From NCBI GenBank assembly GCA_965153455.1, contig OZ234503.1:6168157-6232156 (forward strand): a stretch of 64,000 nucleotides of DNA, given 5' to 3'. Position numbers and translations under genes: made by a program. Below, piece by piece: positions 1 to 10,130 of the stretch. How positions within the stretch are numbered: the stretch's first letter is position 1; every line of letters starts with the position of its first letter. The stretch comes from Sphagnum compactum. Lineage: Eukaryota > Bryophyta > Sphagnopsida > Sphagnales. Below the pieces are notes generated by a model that was not told where the DNA came from, searched no databases, and was given only the letters and a program-made list of their open reading frames with translations.

Positions 1-70
1 GAAAAGTAGCTGGGAGGATAATACCACACACAGAACACCAATGGCTTCTTTCCTGGTTTTGAGCAGAGAC

Positions 71-754
71 CTGACTAAAGAAGCCCAACGCTTCAGGGAA
101 GTCGCCTTGAGCTTGTGCTTCTCTGGCCTTGAACAAGAGCTCCAACGCCTCCGACACCCTCCTAGAGAACGCTTCGCTTGCCTCCTTCGCGTCCTGCGAC
201 ACGGGGTCGTACGATGTCCCGAGCTCCGACTGCCCTAATACGATCACCGAATTCGTCACGCCGCCATGGTTGTTCCCAGTTATTGCCTGATCCACCAGCG
301 CTTCCGCCACTGGCACCGGTATGCTGTACAGCAAACACGCCACGGCCGCAATCCCCGCAATCCAGCAACTATCCACAACCTGATTCAATGACCAACTCAA
401 TCCCTGCTGCTGCTGTGCAGCTTTTTCTTCCCTTCCCAAATTCAGCAGCGACAATCCACTAGCGACACTAGCTCCCGATTTGGAAACCCGAAATCTGGAG
501 ACACAATCTCCGCACAAACAAAACAATTCACGCCTACATTGGGTGTGGAAGTAGCCATTGCAGATCAAACCAGAGGCCACTGCTGGTGGTGGTACTCCAT
601 GGAACTGTTGCTGAAATTTAGCAGTACATCCTTGCCCACCGAACCAATTCAACTTCTTTTCTACAACACTACAAATGATGATCCCATGATGTGCAAAATT
701 GCTGCAACAACCTGCTGCAGCTTCGTGGCGATTTGAGTGAGCTGCGATGTACAT
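71..754 (-). CDS. Probable chloroplast thylakoid-lumen TPR-like protein, first coding exon (runs off left edge)
   Basis: The reverse strand is open from an ATG at 754 to the window edge. I end the exon at 71, where CAG is followed by a GTCTCT donor (70-69), giving 228 codons; the rest of the gene lies outside the window. The product starts with a long basic, Cys/Ser-containing stretch. A hydrophobic segment follows at about residues 131-150 (CWIAGIAAVACLLYSIPVPV), ending in AEA at 150-152. That is the layout of a bipartite transit peptide for the thylakoid lumen. Residues 183-228 hold an acidic/alanine-rich helix pair (AFSRRVSEALELLFKAREAQ, then GDFPEALGFFSQ) that reads like the start of TPR helices. 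From family knowledge this resembles the plant 'chloroplast lumen common family' TPR-like proteins, whose biochemical role is not settled. The frame has only one Met, so the start is forced if this is exon 1. The coding frame is convincing; the family name is moderate. Confidence 0.6.
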
Positions 755-771
755 GGTGAGAGGATTGGCAT
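661..771 (-). other. Upstream ORF overlapping the lumen-protein start
   Basis: An ATG at 771 opens a 37-codon frame (stop at 661-663) that overlaps the main ATG at 754 in a different frame. If the transcript begins upstream of 771, ribosomes meet this ATG first, so it could lower translation of the main frame. Whether it lies in the mRNA cannot be seen from the sequence. Confidence 0.3.
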
Positions 772-780
772 TGCGAGTTA

Positions 781-811
781 CAGAAGAAGAAGAAGAAGAA
801 GAAGAAGAAGA
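781..811. repeat. GAA/TTC microsatellite in the 5' leader region
   Basis: About ten GAA units on the plus strand read as TTC on the minus strand, 27-57 nt upstream of the ATG at 754. Pyrimidine-rich TTC/CT leaders are common just upstream of plant start codons, which supports this as 5' UTR of the left-edge gene. Confidence 0.7.
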
Positions 812-1358
812 AATTGCTATACTGACATTGGGACGGACACATCCCATGTCGTCTTGTACCTAAGTGAAAAGCTGCAAATTGTGGAGGTATTTGTAATCTG
901 TAAAGAGAAAGCTCGCAGACGACAAAAAGAACTACGAAATTGCAACAAAATAAACAGACATAGAAAAAACAATCTATAACAACCACCAAAAGAAAACCTC
1001 TCTTCTCGGTGGTATTTGCAATCTTTACTAGAGATTGAATTTGACAAAGCAGACCGCAAATTGCAACAAGCGAACGAACAAACAAATGAGACAACAGCCA
1101 GTCAAGACAGACAACAGCATATGCAAACAACAACAACAACAACGCCTATCCTCTGTCTCTGTGTGTGTCTCTCTCACACACACAACAACAACAAAAGTCT
1201 ATCCTCTCTCTCTCTCCACCAAATCTCTTGGACACACCGTGTTGGGCGGTTATCTGATTTTTTTAACCTCAGGTTTTAGGTTTTCCAATTGGCTTGTTGA
1301 AATTTCTTAGGAATCAAAACCCCCCATGTTAGTGTGTAAGTCCTATTTTTTTTAGTTA
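812..1358. other. Upstream flank of the left-edge gene, no gene seen
   Basis: AT-rich flank with ACA-rich and CA/CT simple stretches around 1125-1215 (ACAACAACAACAAC, then GTGTGTGTCTCTCTCACACACAC). It presumably contains the promoter of the minus-strand gene. I saw no convincing TATA element or second gene. Confidence 0.4.
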
Positions 1359-1776
1359 AGGTGCATCCACACTTGGTGTTAGAAACTCTAGGGTTGATTC
1401 CCCTAACACCATGCTAGCCATTTAGGACTTAAACATAGTTGCCATGAAAATTTTATGTGAAGCTAACATTCACTTAACATTGAGCTATGACCCATTTAAA
1501 GGTGCATTCACAATTGGTGTTAGGGACTCTAAGGTTGAGTCCCCTAACACCATGCTAGCCATTTAGGACTTAAACCTAGTTGTTATGAAAATTTTTATGT
1601 TAAGCTAACATTCACTTAACATTGAGCTATGGTTCATTTAACATTTGGGTGCCATCTAGGATGCCACCTAGATTTTCACTTAACATTGACTTAACATCAA
1701 GTGTGAATGCACCATAACATTGGGTGCAACGTAGGATGCCACCTAGATTTTCATTTAACATTGACTTAACATCAAG
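1359..1776 (-). mobile_element. Outer copy of a PIF/Harbinger-type MITE, split by a second copy
   Basis: The left end is AGGTGCATCCACACTTGG, preceded by TTA. The element runs to 1499, is interrupted by a complete copy of the same family (1500-1714), and resumes at 1715 with the expected internal sequence (the CATT-GGGTGC...GGATGCCACCTAGATTTTC region). It stops at about 1776 inside the CATCAAGT motif, so the right terminal repeat is missing. Orientation is opposite to the copies at 39.7, 50.3 and 51.6 kb. Confidence 0.75.
1500..1714 (-). mobile_element. PIF/Harbinger-type MITE, complete, nested
   Basis: A 215-bp element with ends AGGTGCATTCACA and GTGTGAATGCACCA, which are inverted repeats. 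It is flanked by TAA at 1497-1499 and TAA at 1715-1717. Removing the element plus one TAA restores CCATTTAACATTGGG, the continuous sequence of the family, so the TAA is a real target-site duplication. TWA duplications and non-coding short length fit a non-autonomous PIF/Harbinger MITE. No transposase is encoded. Confidence 0.85.
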
Positions 1777-1955
1777 TTTTAGCTAAAATTACCTACTACC
1801 TCCTTAGATTAAGTGAATTGACATTAACTAGTTTGAGTTAGATTTTAGAAGGTGCTAGTTGACAAATTAGTTGTCTAAAAGTAAGGCTTCAAGGATAGTT
1901 ACATTTAGAAGAATTGGTGAATTTGGGAAGACTTGACAATTTAGAGGAGAAGGAT

Positions 1956-2674
1956 TCACATGCCTTTTTTTTTGCTTGTTGCTTTGCGTTCCATGTGCCT
2001 CGTCAAGCATTTTTCATGTCGACTTTTTTAGCTCCTAATTACTTGCACACCCCATGGCACACTTGCTTAGTCTTAAAGTCTCAACCATTCAAGATGAACT
2101 TTGACTCTCTACTTAGATTCGCTAGACCTTGCTATCAAGGCTAAGTCTTAGTCTAACCAAAGCAAGCTAAAGGCCCGGTTCCTAGAGCCAGCCCACATGG
2201 CCTTTAAAGTTGAATTAGCCCCAAGCTAACTTGGGGGCCTTGCAAAACCAACTCCAAGACTTGGTCCAAAGGACTTAGACCAAAACGACCCAAGTTGTCT
2301 TGGGGCCAACGGTCTCTTAGCAGCCTCGAACCTTTAAAGGGACAACTTTTAATCATTTGAAATGCTTTAGTGAGCTTGCCCCCTTGGGAAGTCTAGGACA
2401 TCGCTTAATTGTCTATTGAAGGTTTGAAGGGGATAGTGCCCCACATTATAGTCCAAAGACAACCCCTAGTTGTATTCTTGACCGGCGAAAGCCTGAACTC
2501 CCGCCTTAGCCCATCCAAACACCTAAGTCCGGACATATCCCAACTCTTAAAAAAGTTGAACCTCGCTGGACCATTTGTGGCCTAACTCTCATGTTGCCTT
2601 AGTGCCCCACTAAAGTGGTCCCAATATGAGGCCCATATCCATTTAAAACATCTCTTAAGCGTAAGGGCATGTTA
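1956..2674 (-). repeat. 3' LTR of the chromovirus
   Basis: A 719-bp repeat matching 8324-9042 end to end at equal length. Plus-strand outer end TCACATGCC, inner end GGGCATGTTA; the matching right copy has TGGCATGCC and GGGCATGTTA, so the LTR carries short imperfect terminal inverted repeats. In a stretch of about 105 bases aligned by eye (from CATGGCACACTTG), 25 positions differ from the other LTR, mostly transitions, so the insertion is old. The flanking pentamers (AGGAT on the left, GGAAT on the right) are not an exact target-site duplication. Confidence 0.85.
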
Positions 2675-2689
2675 TTCACCCCCACCTTC
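2675..2689 (-). other. Polypurine tract
   Basis: On the minus strand GAAGGTGGGGGTGAA directly abuts the 3' LTR. A purine run at this place is where plus-strand DNA synthesis is primed in LTR retroelements. Confidence 0.75.
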
Positions 2690-3519
2690 GGGAGGTCGAC
2701 ATTCTCGTAGACACAAATAACATGTCGCCCTTGTCATGGTGAATCCACCCCTTTCGCCACCCTTTTACTTCAAGCCTTTAAAAGAATAGCTAGTTCTTGA
2801 CTTAAATATAGTTCACATCCCATACACTTTCTATTAGATGTAGGAAAGATATCTTAACCAATTTTTTTGTCTGTATTTGTGAGAGTCCCTTTAACCACAT
2901 TAATCCCTCTTGGGTTCGCTTCTCTTATCAAACAACATTCCTCTTTTTTGGGCACCCTCAAAACACTTGAGGGTTAAGTTTCATAACTAGGCTTGTTTTC
3001 TCGATGACCCTAGGTAACCACACCAAGGTATGACTATAAAATGTGTCAACAGATGGTGCCAACTTGGGCTTAGCCAAGCCGGCCCCCTTTGCCTTAAAAG
3101 GACATGGTTCGCGATTGGAAACTTCGTCCCACAAATTTATTCTTAGTTCAAGGACATGCCATTTAATGCATGCGCATGACTACCACAATCTCACATGATT
3201 GAACCCTTAAAAAGTTTTGTTTTTGAGTTCAATTCCTTAGGTCCATTTCTGTTGGTTGTCGTCACCTCAACCTAACTTTCATTTATTTCTTCCATGGTTT
3301 GCCCCATTCGTATATCTTGACTTCAAGCCGATTGCCGTTTACCTTGGCTTCGGTTTAGATATATGTCCATTTTTCTAGGTTTTATTCTCACCCCCCTCGC
3401 CTTTTGAAGGTTGATGTCTTCATCAACATTACTTATCTTTATGCATTTTCCTATTTCCCATCTCATGGCCCCACTCTCATTCAAACTTTTCAACCATTTT
3501 CGACAAGTGATCTAAATGA
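2690..3519 (-). other. Chromovirus 3' untranslated/decayed region
   Basis: Between the polypurine tract and the chromodomain I find no open frame of use; the stretch is degenerate retroelement sequence without recognisable motifs. Confidence 0.5.
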
Positions 3520-3660
3520 ACGGGTTTCACACACTTAGACCCTTTCAGGTGATATCCTTTCCACTTGACTAGGTATTGGTTGTTAATTCACCCGGTTTGT
3601 TTCGCAGCTAAAATGCACTCTACTTCCGTAGCAAGCTTGTGCTCAATGAGGTCAACTCCT
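3520..3660 (-). pseudogene. Chromodomain remnant of the chromovirus
   Basis: The minus-strand frame reads a Tyr-Pro-Gly-Val-Asp-Leu-Ile-Glu-His block, then EVECILAAKQTG, a TGA stop, and INNQYLVKWKGYH. The YLVKWKGY motif after a VE-I-L strand is the signature of a chromodomain at the C-terminus of integrase, which in living elements binds modified histones to target insertion. The in-frame TGA fits a CGA-to-TGA transition. Confidence 0.75.
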
Positions 3661-3921
3661 GGGTAACATGCCTATTTTTGGTCCTTATTTTTGTCCTCAT
3701 GAACTGGCTTTAACTTAGACACATGGAAGGTCGGGTGGGCTACCAATATCGTTGGTAATTGCAGTATACAAATCCAAGTGGGGTTTACGAATGACCTTAT
3801 AAAGACCCACATACTTTGGGACAAACTTATTTGCTAAAGTTTCGGGCATATTAAAGTCCTTTATGTTTAATCGCACTAAGTCCCCCGCCTCAAATTTTAT
3901 GTGCCTTTGTAACTTGTTGGC

Positions 3922-4640
3922 CTATGATTTCTTCTCTTCATGCTCTTTGGCCATTGCTTCGGCCTTCTTGCCGCCTTTGCGGTGAGTGCCTTTTGTTTTA
4001 AAAATGGTTAAATCCATGGGTTGTTTCACTTCAACTCTCAAGGCCAACTTAAAGGGACTCATTTTAATGGTTGAGTGTTTTGTAGAGTCATAGCAAAATT
4101 TTGCCAAACCCAAAAATTGTCACCCCAATTTTTATGATCGCTAGTGATATAATTATAGAGATATTGACTCAATATCTCGTTCATTCTTTTAGTATGTCCA
4201 TTAGTTTGTAGATGGAAAATAGTACTACATTTTAGCTTGGTCCCCCCTTTTTTCATCAATAACATCCAAAATTGTGACGTGAATTTCACATCTCGGTCGT
4301 TTACTATGACTCCAGCATACCATGATGTTGGATCCACATGCTGAAAAATAGCTTTGCCATCCCTGTTACCATGGTGTTTGTTTGGGTCGATGCAAATTTA
4401 ACCAATTTTGAGAACATGTCTACCACCACAAAGACGACATCTATCCCTTCCTATTCTAGGAAACATGTCATAAAATCCATTGGAACATTCTCAAATGGAC
4501 CTAAGGGGATTGGGAGAGGCTTCTATAGCCTGAACTCTTTCTTGTGTACCGCCTTGGTATTTTGGCACTTCACACACATGTGGACTTAATGTTTTACATT
4601 TTCCTTCATTTTGGGCCAATAGAATTTTTTTCCCAATGAC
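3922..4640 (-). pseudogene. Integrase remnant
   Basis: In order on the minus strand: a CVKC half of the zinc-binding HHCC domain (about 4570-4590); PLPIPLGPFENVPMDF with the first catalytic Asp; VVFVVVDMFSKLVKF; VNDRDVKFTSQFW with the second catalytic Asp (about 4290); and a segment where the third catalytic position is Lys (TNGHTKRMNEIL, about 4180) instead of the usual Glu. Stops occur in the first half. A further segment at 3922-4113 is the post-catalytic linker. Integrase joins retroelement cDNA to the chromosome; this copy is dead by the Glu-to-Lys change and the stops. Confidence 0.85.
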
Positions 4641-5357
4641 TATTTTGTTTTCTTCTCACCACGGTGTCCCGTCATGGGTGCATCATGTAGTTCTTACATG
4701 ACTTTCGTGCGCAACTTTCCCTCTGGCACATAGACTCATAATTACGTCCATCTTAGCAATCCATTTAGAAGGGTGATCCCTCTCACCTTTTTTTTTTGGT
4801 GTAAATCATTGAAATAACTTTGTGCAAAGCGATCTTCCACATACGCCTCTTGTATTTTCCTCTCTAGATCATTTTTTCAAACGAACATGGCTTGAAATAT
4901 TTGCGTACTTTCTTAAGGCATTTCTCCTTGGTATTCCTCTATGTGATTTAACACATCTAGCACCACATTCTTTTTGCCAAGATTATAGATCAATTTGATG
5001 TCCATAAAGGCCAAGGTATTGTGCCAACGTAATTGCTTTGCCATGGCCCTTAGTTGGGTTTCAAAATATCTTAAGGATACAATATTCGTAAATACTTTGG
5101 TTTTATGAAAGCCCAGGTAGTGTTGCCATGCCTTTAAACACTCACCACTGTAAATAACCCCTTTTCATGAGTGACCATCTCAATTGGGCCCTTGCCAACT
5201 TTTTACTTTCAAAGGCTATTAGATGTTTTTTTTGCATAAGGACCCCACCTATTGTGAACCCACTTGCATTGGTATGCACCTCGAAAGGTTTCTCAAAATT
5301 CAGGAATTATAACATCAATGTTGGCGACAATTTCATTTTCAAGAGGTCAAATGCCTT
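4641..5357 (-). pseudogene. RNase H remnant and connection to integrase
   Basis: Downstream of RT the frame continues as FEVHTNASGFTIGGVLMQK (about 5220-5290), the first strand of the RNase H fold. The first catalytic Asp (normally in a TDAS motif) is Asn here. Stops and frame changes break the rest up to the integrase zinc-binding region. Confidence 0.75.
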
Positions 5358-6091
5358 TTATACTTCGCCTTTCCATTCAAATGATCCCTTTTTCTTCAAG
5401 AGGTCGGTGAGTGGTTTGGCCAATGTTGAAAAGTCCTTTCTGAACTTCCTATAGAAATTGGCCAACCCCAAAATTGACTTTACACCTTTGGTCGACATTG
5501 GGTTTTGCCATTCCTTAATTGATTCAATCTTTTTTGGGTCGGGCTTCACCCCTTTTCGAAACAACACATGTCCCAAAAAGTCCATTTTCGAACTTGTGAA
5601 TTCACTTTTCGCTCGATTAACGTATAATTTGTTCTCTTTGAACTTTTGCAACATAAATTCCAAATGTGTTGCATGCTCCTTTGTGAACTTGGAATACACC
5701 AAAATGTCATCTATGTAAATGATCATGAATTCATCTAACTTCTTGTGAAAAATAGAATTCATCAACGTGGTGAAAGTGGACGGGGTGTTACATAACCCAA
5801 ATGGCATGACCAAGAATTTATACAAGTTGTATCTTGTCTTCATAGCCATCTTTCCCACATCTACATTTTCCACATGAATTTGATAATAACTTGACTTCAA
5901 ATTGATGTGGCTAGAATAAGAAACCCCATTAAGACGATCGTCAATTTGGGGTGGGGGTAGTTGTTTTTAATGGTGACTTTGTTCAAGGCACAATAATCTA
6001 TGCACATGCACAAAATTTTGTCCTCTTTATCCAAGAACAAAATGGGCAACCCATAAGGTAATTTACTCGGTCTAATGTATCTTCGTTCCAT
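5358..6091 (-). pseudogene. Reverse transcriptase remnant (Ty3/gypsy)
   Basis: Two overlapping minus-strand frames make up the domain. 6091-5897 carries the fingers motifs (YIRPSKLPYG, MCIDYCALNKVTIKNNYP). 5900-5358 carries YYQIHV, FLVMPFGLCNTPSTF, the active-site YIDDILVYSK (about 5720), FLGHVLFRKGVKPDP and LGLANFYRKF. The catalytic YIDD is preserved, but a frameshift near 5900-5940 separates the halves. Motif spelling is that of plant Ty3/gypsy elements, not Copia. Confidence 0.92.
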
Positions 6092-6405
6092 TAAGTCGTT
6101 TATTTGAACTTTGAACTCTTATAGTTTTTTTTTATTAAGTCAATAGGGTGACTTAGAAGATGACCATGACCAAGGCATTGCTTCAATTTTATGGTCCACA
6201 TTGTGAGAAGGAGGTAGATGTTTAGGGAAGTAGTCCATTAGAACGTCCAAAAATTTATTAATTGTGTTGGAAATACAAATAGGCCAAGACTTAACCCCTT
6301 TGGCTTGAGACTTAGCACTAGATTCATCCACACACATAAGAATCAAAATGTTTCTTGCAATTTTTGCAAGAAGACCAAATGAATACCTACCTTAGCTAAA
6401 CTAAC
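6092..6405 (-). pseudogene. Protease-RT linker, degenerate
   Basis: Broken minus-strand frames between protease and RT. One piece at 6140-6346 (DVLMDYFPKHLPPSHNVDHKIEA) matches the usual linker just before RT, where a DYFP-x-L-PP-x-R-x-x-DH-x-I pattern is typical of plant gypsy elements. Confidence 0.65.
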
Positions 6406-6910
6406 CTAGTATTCAACTTCTAAACGAACAGACCTACCTATTAGTTTAACAATGATTTTTAATTTCGAACCTCCTTTCAAAACATCTACACGGTAAGCAT
6501 TTAAAAATGTGTTCTTTAAGATGGCCTTAATGCCATCTAAGGCATAGATCATGAAGTGCTCTGTAAATTTCATCTTGTCCCATTCCAAAATGGCCCCAAA
6601 CACCACCTTGCACGTCAGTGTTGCGGCTCCTTGTGCTAATTGGACCTTTATGGGTTTGGCCACCTTTGTAGGCCCCCATTCAAATTGTGCTACTGCACTT
6701 GGGCTCACAAACAAGTGTGTAGTTCTTGAATCCAAAAGACACAACAGCTCATTAGTTCCTACCTTGAACTTAAGCATGATTAAATTTGGGTCCAACTTGG
6801 CGACACTTACTTTTGCAATAAATCCCCCTTGTGACCAATCCTGCCTTATCTTTTTGCAGTTCTTGGTGAAGTGACCCAACTCTTCGTAGTTGAAGCACCG
6901 AACCTTGGCA
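6406..6910 (-). pseudogene. Gag zinc knuckle and aspartic protease remnant
   Basis: The knuckle at 6836-6905 reads CFNYEELGHFTKNC, so the second Cys of the CCHC nucleic-acid-binding knuckle is Tyr. The protease core follows as LLCLLDSRTTHLFVS (about 6725-6770), where the catalytic Asp-Ser-Gly is Asp-Ser-Arg. The frame then stays open through the protease body to 6406. The protease would normally process the Gag-Pol polyprotein. Both lesions are G-to-A changes. Confidence 0.8.
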
Positions 6911-7050
6911 ACATCCTACAACTTATTTTCTGCCAAAGTCCCTTTGTCTTTAGGTGGGTTCTTATCCCACTTCCCTTTTTGGCCTCTTTTTGGGCCACTT
7001 GCAATTTGCACTACACTCCCAATATTCATTTTCGTTGTGAGTTGTGAGAC

Positions 7051-8322
7051 TTACAGCAATCCTGTCTTTTTGTGCATGGAGTCATTTTCCATGCACTCCG
7101 TAACTTTCATCATTTCTTGACAAGTTGTGGGTATTTCATTCCATTGCAAAATGGCGTTGCAAAATGACGGGTGGTCATGAAGGAAAACCACCTTCTGTGC
7201 ATATTTCTCTTTCATTGAAATGAGGCTTAGTAGGGACACGAAGGTTGGGACACACCTCCCTATTGCTCTTGGTCCATCAGATTGGCGCAAGTTTAATAGT
7301 TCTTGCCCATCCTTTAGGATTTGGTTGTGGGGGGTGAACCTCTCATTTAGTTTAGCCTTAAATGCATTCCAAGGCAAAATCCCCATGGATTAAGTTTGCT
7401 TCGGCATCATTCTGTGTTGTCCACCACTCCATGGCGTGGTCTTTCAAAAGAGATTATGATCAACATCTATGTTGATTGCTTGAGATTCAAAGTAGGCCTT
7501 TACTTGGAGGGCCCATAATCTCATCCTTTTTGCCTTGGTGTCGTTTCTTGTGAAAGGATCCAACGTTTGGGTCTTCATGGCCTTTGTGACTTCTTCGCTT
7601 GGCTTAACCCCCTTCTCCTTTTGAGCCTAGGACAATTGTATGTTGGTTTCTCTTTCATTAACCACAAGGGTTTACAACACCTTTACAGCTTTGGCCATGG
7701 TGTTCATGGATAGTGATGAAGGGACTTGTTCAACTTGAAAGGCCCTGACCTTGGCCCGTTTCAACTCCATCTCTAATTGTAGTACGTCCTTCATGCTTGG
7801 ACGATTTTTTCGGCCTCAAGCTAGAGTCTTGCCTCCCGGGCCTCTTGAGCCACTTGAATCTCTTAAGCTTTTTGGGCTCCTCCACATGTTTTGATGTTTT
7901 GATCGATTTTTTCAAAATATTAACATATTTTGGGTTCTCTTCTTCCTCCTCATTCAAATCAGAGGCATTGGAGGAAAATCGGACTTGTTCCACCACCTAG
8001 ACAATGTCCTTGGAAGCTTCCGCCTTGGAAATTCTTTTTTTGTTGATGCCCCTCCTTCCGCACTTCTCAGGTTGAAGGGCCTAGAGGTCTCTTCCCTCTT
8101 GCCCTTGGGCATTTTGGGAAGCTTTTTGGTAGAGCCTAGCTCAGTCGTAGCCAACTTGGCCACTTTCTTAGCCTCGCAAGCTTCCTTTGTGGCGGCCTTT
8201 TTTGCCTTGACCACTACCATTTCCACCTTGGTCCAACGTGAACACTTTACAACATGAGACACAACAACCATTTCTTCTCCTATTTTCTCGCTTGTTGGAT
8301 CAAGTTTTAGCTTTGATATCAA
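7051..8322 (-). pseudogene. Gag remnant
   Basis: Three broken frames follow the primer-binding site on the minus strand. 8322-7954 starts right after the PBS and is Lys-rich. 7996-7730 is acidic then basic (NEEEEENPKYVNILKKSIK). 7386-7051 has the capsid-like block WNAFKAKLNERFTPHNQI followed by LLNLRQSDG, typical of retrotransposon gag. 7387-7729 is frame-broken. Gag would form the particle that packages the element's RNA. Confidence 0.7.
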
Positions 8323-8323
8323 A
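8306..8323 (-). other. Primer-binding site (initiator-Met tRNA type, decayed)
   Basis: Immediately inside the 5' LTR the minus strand reads TTTGATATCAAAGCTAAAAC. This resembles the usual plant PBS complementary to the 3' end of initiator methionine tRNA, with two G-to-A changes. Confidence 0.7.
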
Positions 8324-9042
8324 TGGCATGCCCTTTCCCACTTGCCACCTTGTGCTCCATGTGCTTCACCAAGTTCCTTTCACATCAACTCTTTTACTTC
8401 CTAGTTACCTACACACCCCATGGCACACTTGGTTAGTCCTAAAGTCCTGAACACTTACGATGGACTCTGACTCTCTATGTAAACTTGTTAAACCCTACAA
8501 TTGAGGCTAAATCTTAGTCTAATTGGAGCAAGCCAAGGGCTTGGCTTCCAAAGCTAACCCACATGGCCTTAAAGTCGAATCAACCCTAGGCTGATTCGAG
8601 GGCTTTCTAGGGCCAACTCCCAAGTTGTCCAAAGGACTTAGATCGGGATGACCCAAGTCATCCTATGGCCAACGCTTTCTTGGTAGCCTCGAAGCTTTAA
8701 AAAGACAATTTTTAATCATCAGAAGTGCTTTAACGAGCCTGCTTTGGGCCCTTGGGTGGCTTAAGATAACATTTAATTATTCATTGAAGGTTTTAAGGGG
8801 ATAGTGCCTACATTGTAGTCTTGAAGATAAACCCCTAGTCATCTTCTTGGCTGACGAAAGCCTAAACTCTTGCCCTAGCCCACTAGACCCCTAAGTCTAG
8901 ATGTATCATGACTCCTAGAAGAATCAAACCTCGGGGAACCATTTGTGGCATAACTCTTAGATTGCCTTAGTGCCCCACTAAAGTGGTCTTAATATGAAGC
9001 TTGTATCCACTTAAGACATCTTTTAAACATAAGGGCATGTTA
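8324..9042 (-). repeat. 5' LTR of the chromovirus
   Basis: A 719-bp partner of the repeat at 1956-2674, ending TGGCATGCC (inner, next to the PBS) and GGGCATGTTA (outer, 9042). It would contain the element's promoter; I do not see a clear TATA box after the decay. Confidence 0.85.
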
Positions 9043-10130
9043 GGAATCTTCTCATTCTTTGTACTTCGGTGGAGGTTATTTTTCCTTTGTATTTGGTTTT
9101 GAGCCAAATGTAGTTATATGCGGAGAAATTAGAGCCCTTGCATGAGAGTGTAAGTGTGAGATATTAAGATGTTAATGTTAGGAATTAAAAGAAGGAGAGA
9201 GGGAGGAAGGTAATTTGCCATCATCATGGGAGACCCAAGGAGGTGATACAATAATAGAAAGGAAAAAAAAATACACTTTGACTATTCTTTTCTTTTCTTT
9301 TTCTTCACAAGTTTGCTCATTTGTTTTTATTTTTATCTCTTTCCTTTTGGCCAGTATCATTTAGGAACTACAACGTAAACTTGCATCGAAGGATTAAAAA
9401 ATTAAAATTTGAGTAGTTGTAGTATAGTTTGTATATGTTTATTTTTTCATTTACATATTTGACAATTATCATGCTAGGTGTGGAACATAATTGTTGGGTC
9501 TTTTGTTCAGGTTTACTTTCATTTGGCGACCATGTTAAAGATCTATTTTTCAAAATTTTGGTTGATTTTTTGTTTTGTTTTGTTTATGTTAGTTTCTTTT
9601 GATTCACATGCACTATTACAAAAACATCCCATTTCTGTTCCAAACGTTGCGACTATAATGACTAATGTGAACAAGGTCATTATGCTTTTTATGGTGTGAC
9701 AAATTTTAGTTGTTCCATAGGTGATGTTTGCTACATATATATGTGTTAGATTTTAGTTATTAAAAATGTTATGTACATATGTGTCAAGTGTATGTTGTTG
9801 GTTTTTAGGCCTATAGGTGTTTAGGTTCTTAAGCATGTAGGTAAGTAGGTTATAGATAAGTGATATAAGTAAGTTGGGGTTGGTAATATGTAGGATGTAG
9901 GTATGTAGATATATAAAAGGTAGGTAGGTAATAAATAGGTAGGCAATGGGAAGGTCGGTAGGTGGCTAGGTAGCTAGTGTATCAAAATATTCATCATCTA
10001 CCTACCTAATATCAACTTTGATTCATGTTTATAATTATAGGATGACATATATTTCTTGATTTGAACTTATAATGTGTCACATGTGAAATTCAAAATCAAT
10101 GTGTATTTATGTTTTTTGTTATCATGTGAA
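9043..10130. other. Intergenic, AT-rich, no gene
   Basis: No coding frame of merit. Between about 9825 and 9985 the plus strand becomes rich in GTAGGTA words (AGGTAGGTAGGTAATAAATAGG), a degenerate TAGG-type array related in composition to the minisatellite at 15.3-15.8 kb. Confidence 0.5.

Larger units (their letters stand above)
1956..9042 (-). mobile_element. Ty3/gypsy chromovirus LTR retrotransposon, full-length but inactive
   Basis: A 7.1-kb element read on the minus strand: 5' LTR 8324-9042, primer-binding site, gag, protease, reverse transcriptase, RNase H, integrase, chromodomain, polypurine tract, 3' LTR 1956-2674. RT before IN marks Ty3/gypsy (Metaviridae), and the C-terminal chromodomain places it among chromoviruses. 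All domains carry stops, frameshifts or catalytic changes, so it cannot move by itself. The substitutions I can read at conserved sites are all G-to-A or C-to-T on the element's sense strand, as expected from deamination of methylated cytosines. Confidence 0.9.

Noticed and set aside
669-1142. 157-codon minus-strand frame with a poly-Phe run
   Set aside because: The run comes from the TTC microsatellite, and the frame overlaps the better-supported lumen-protein frame; no domain.
5458-5718. Plus-strand frames opposite the reverse transcriptase and protease (also 5167-5454, 6551-6874)
   Set aside because: Antisense shadows of the retroelement pol frames; the minus-strand reading carries the conserved motifs.
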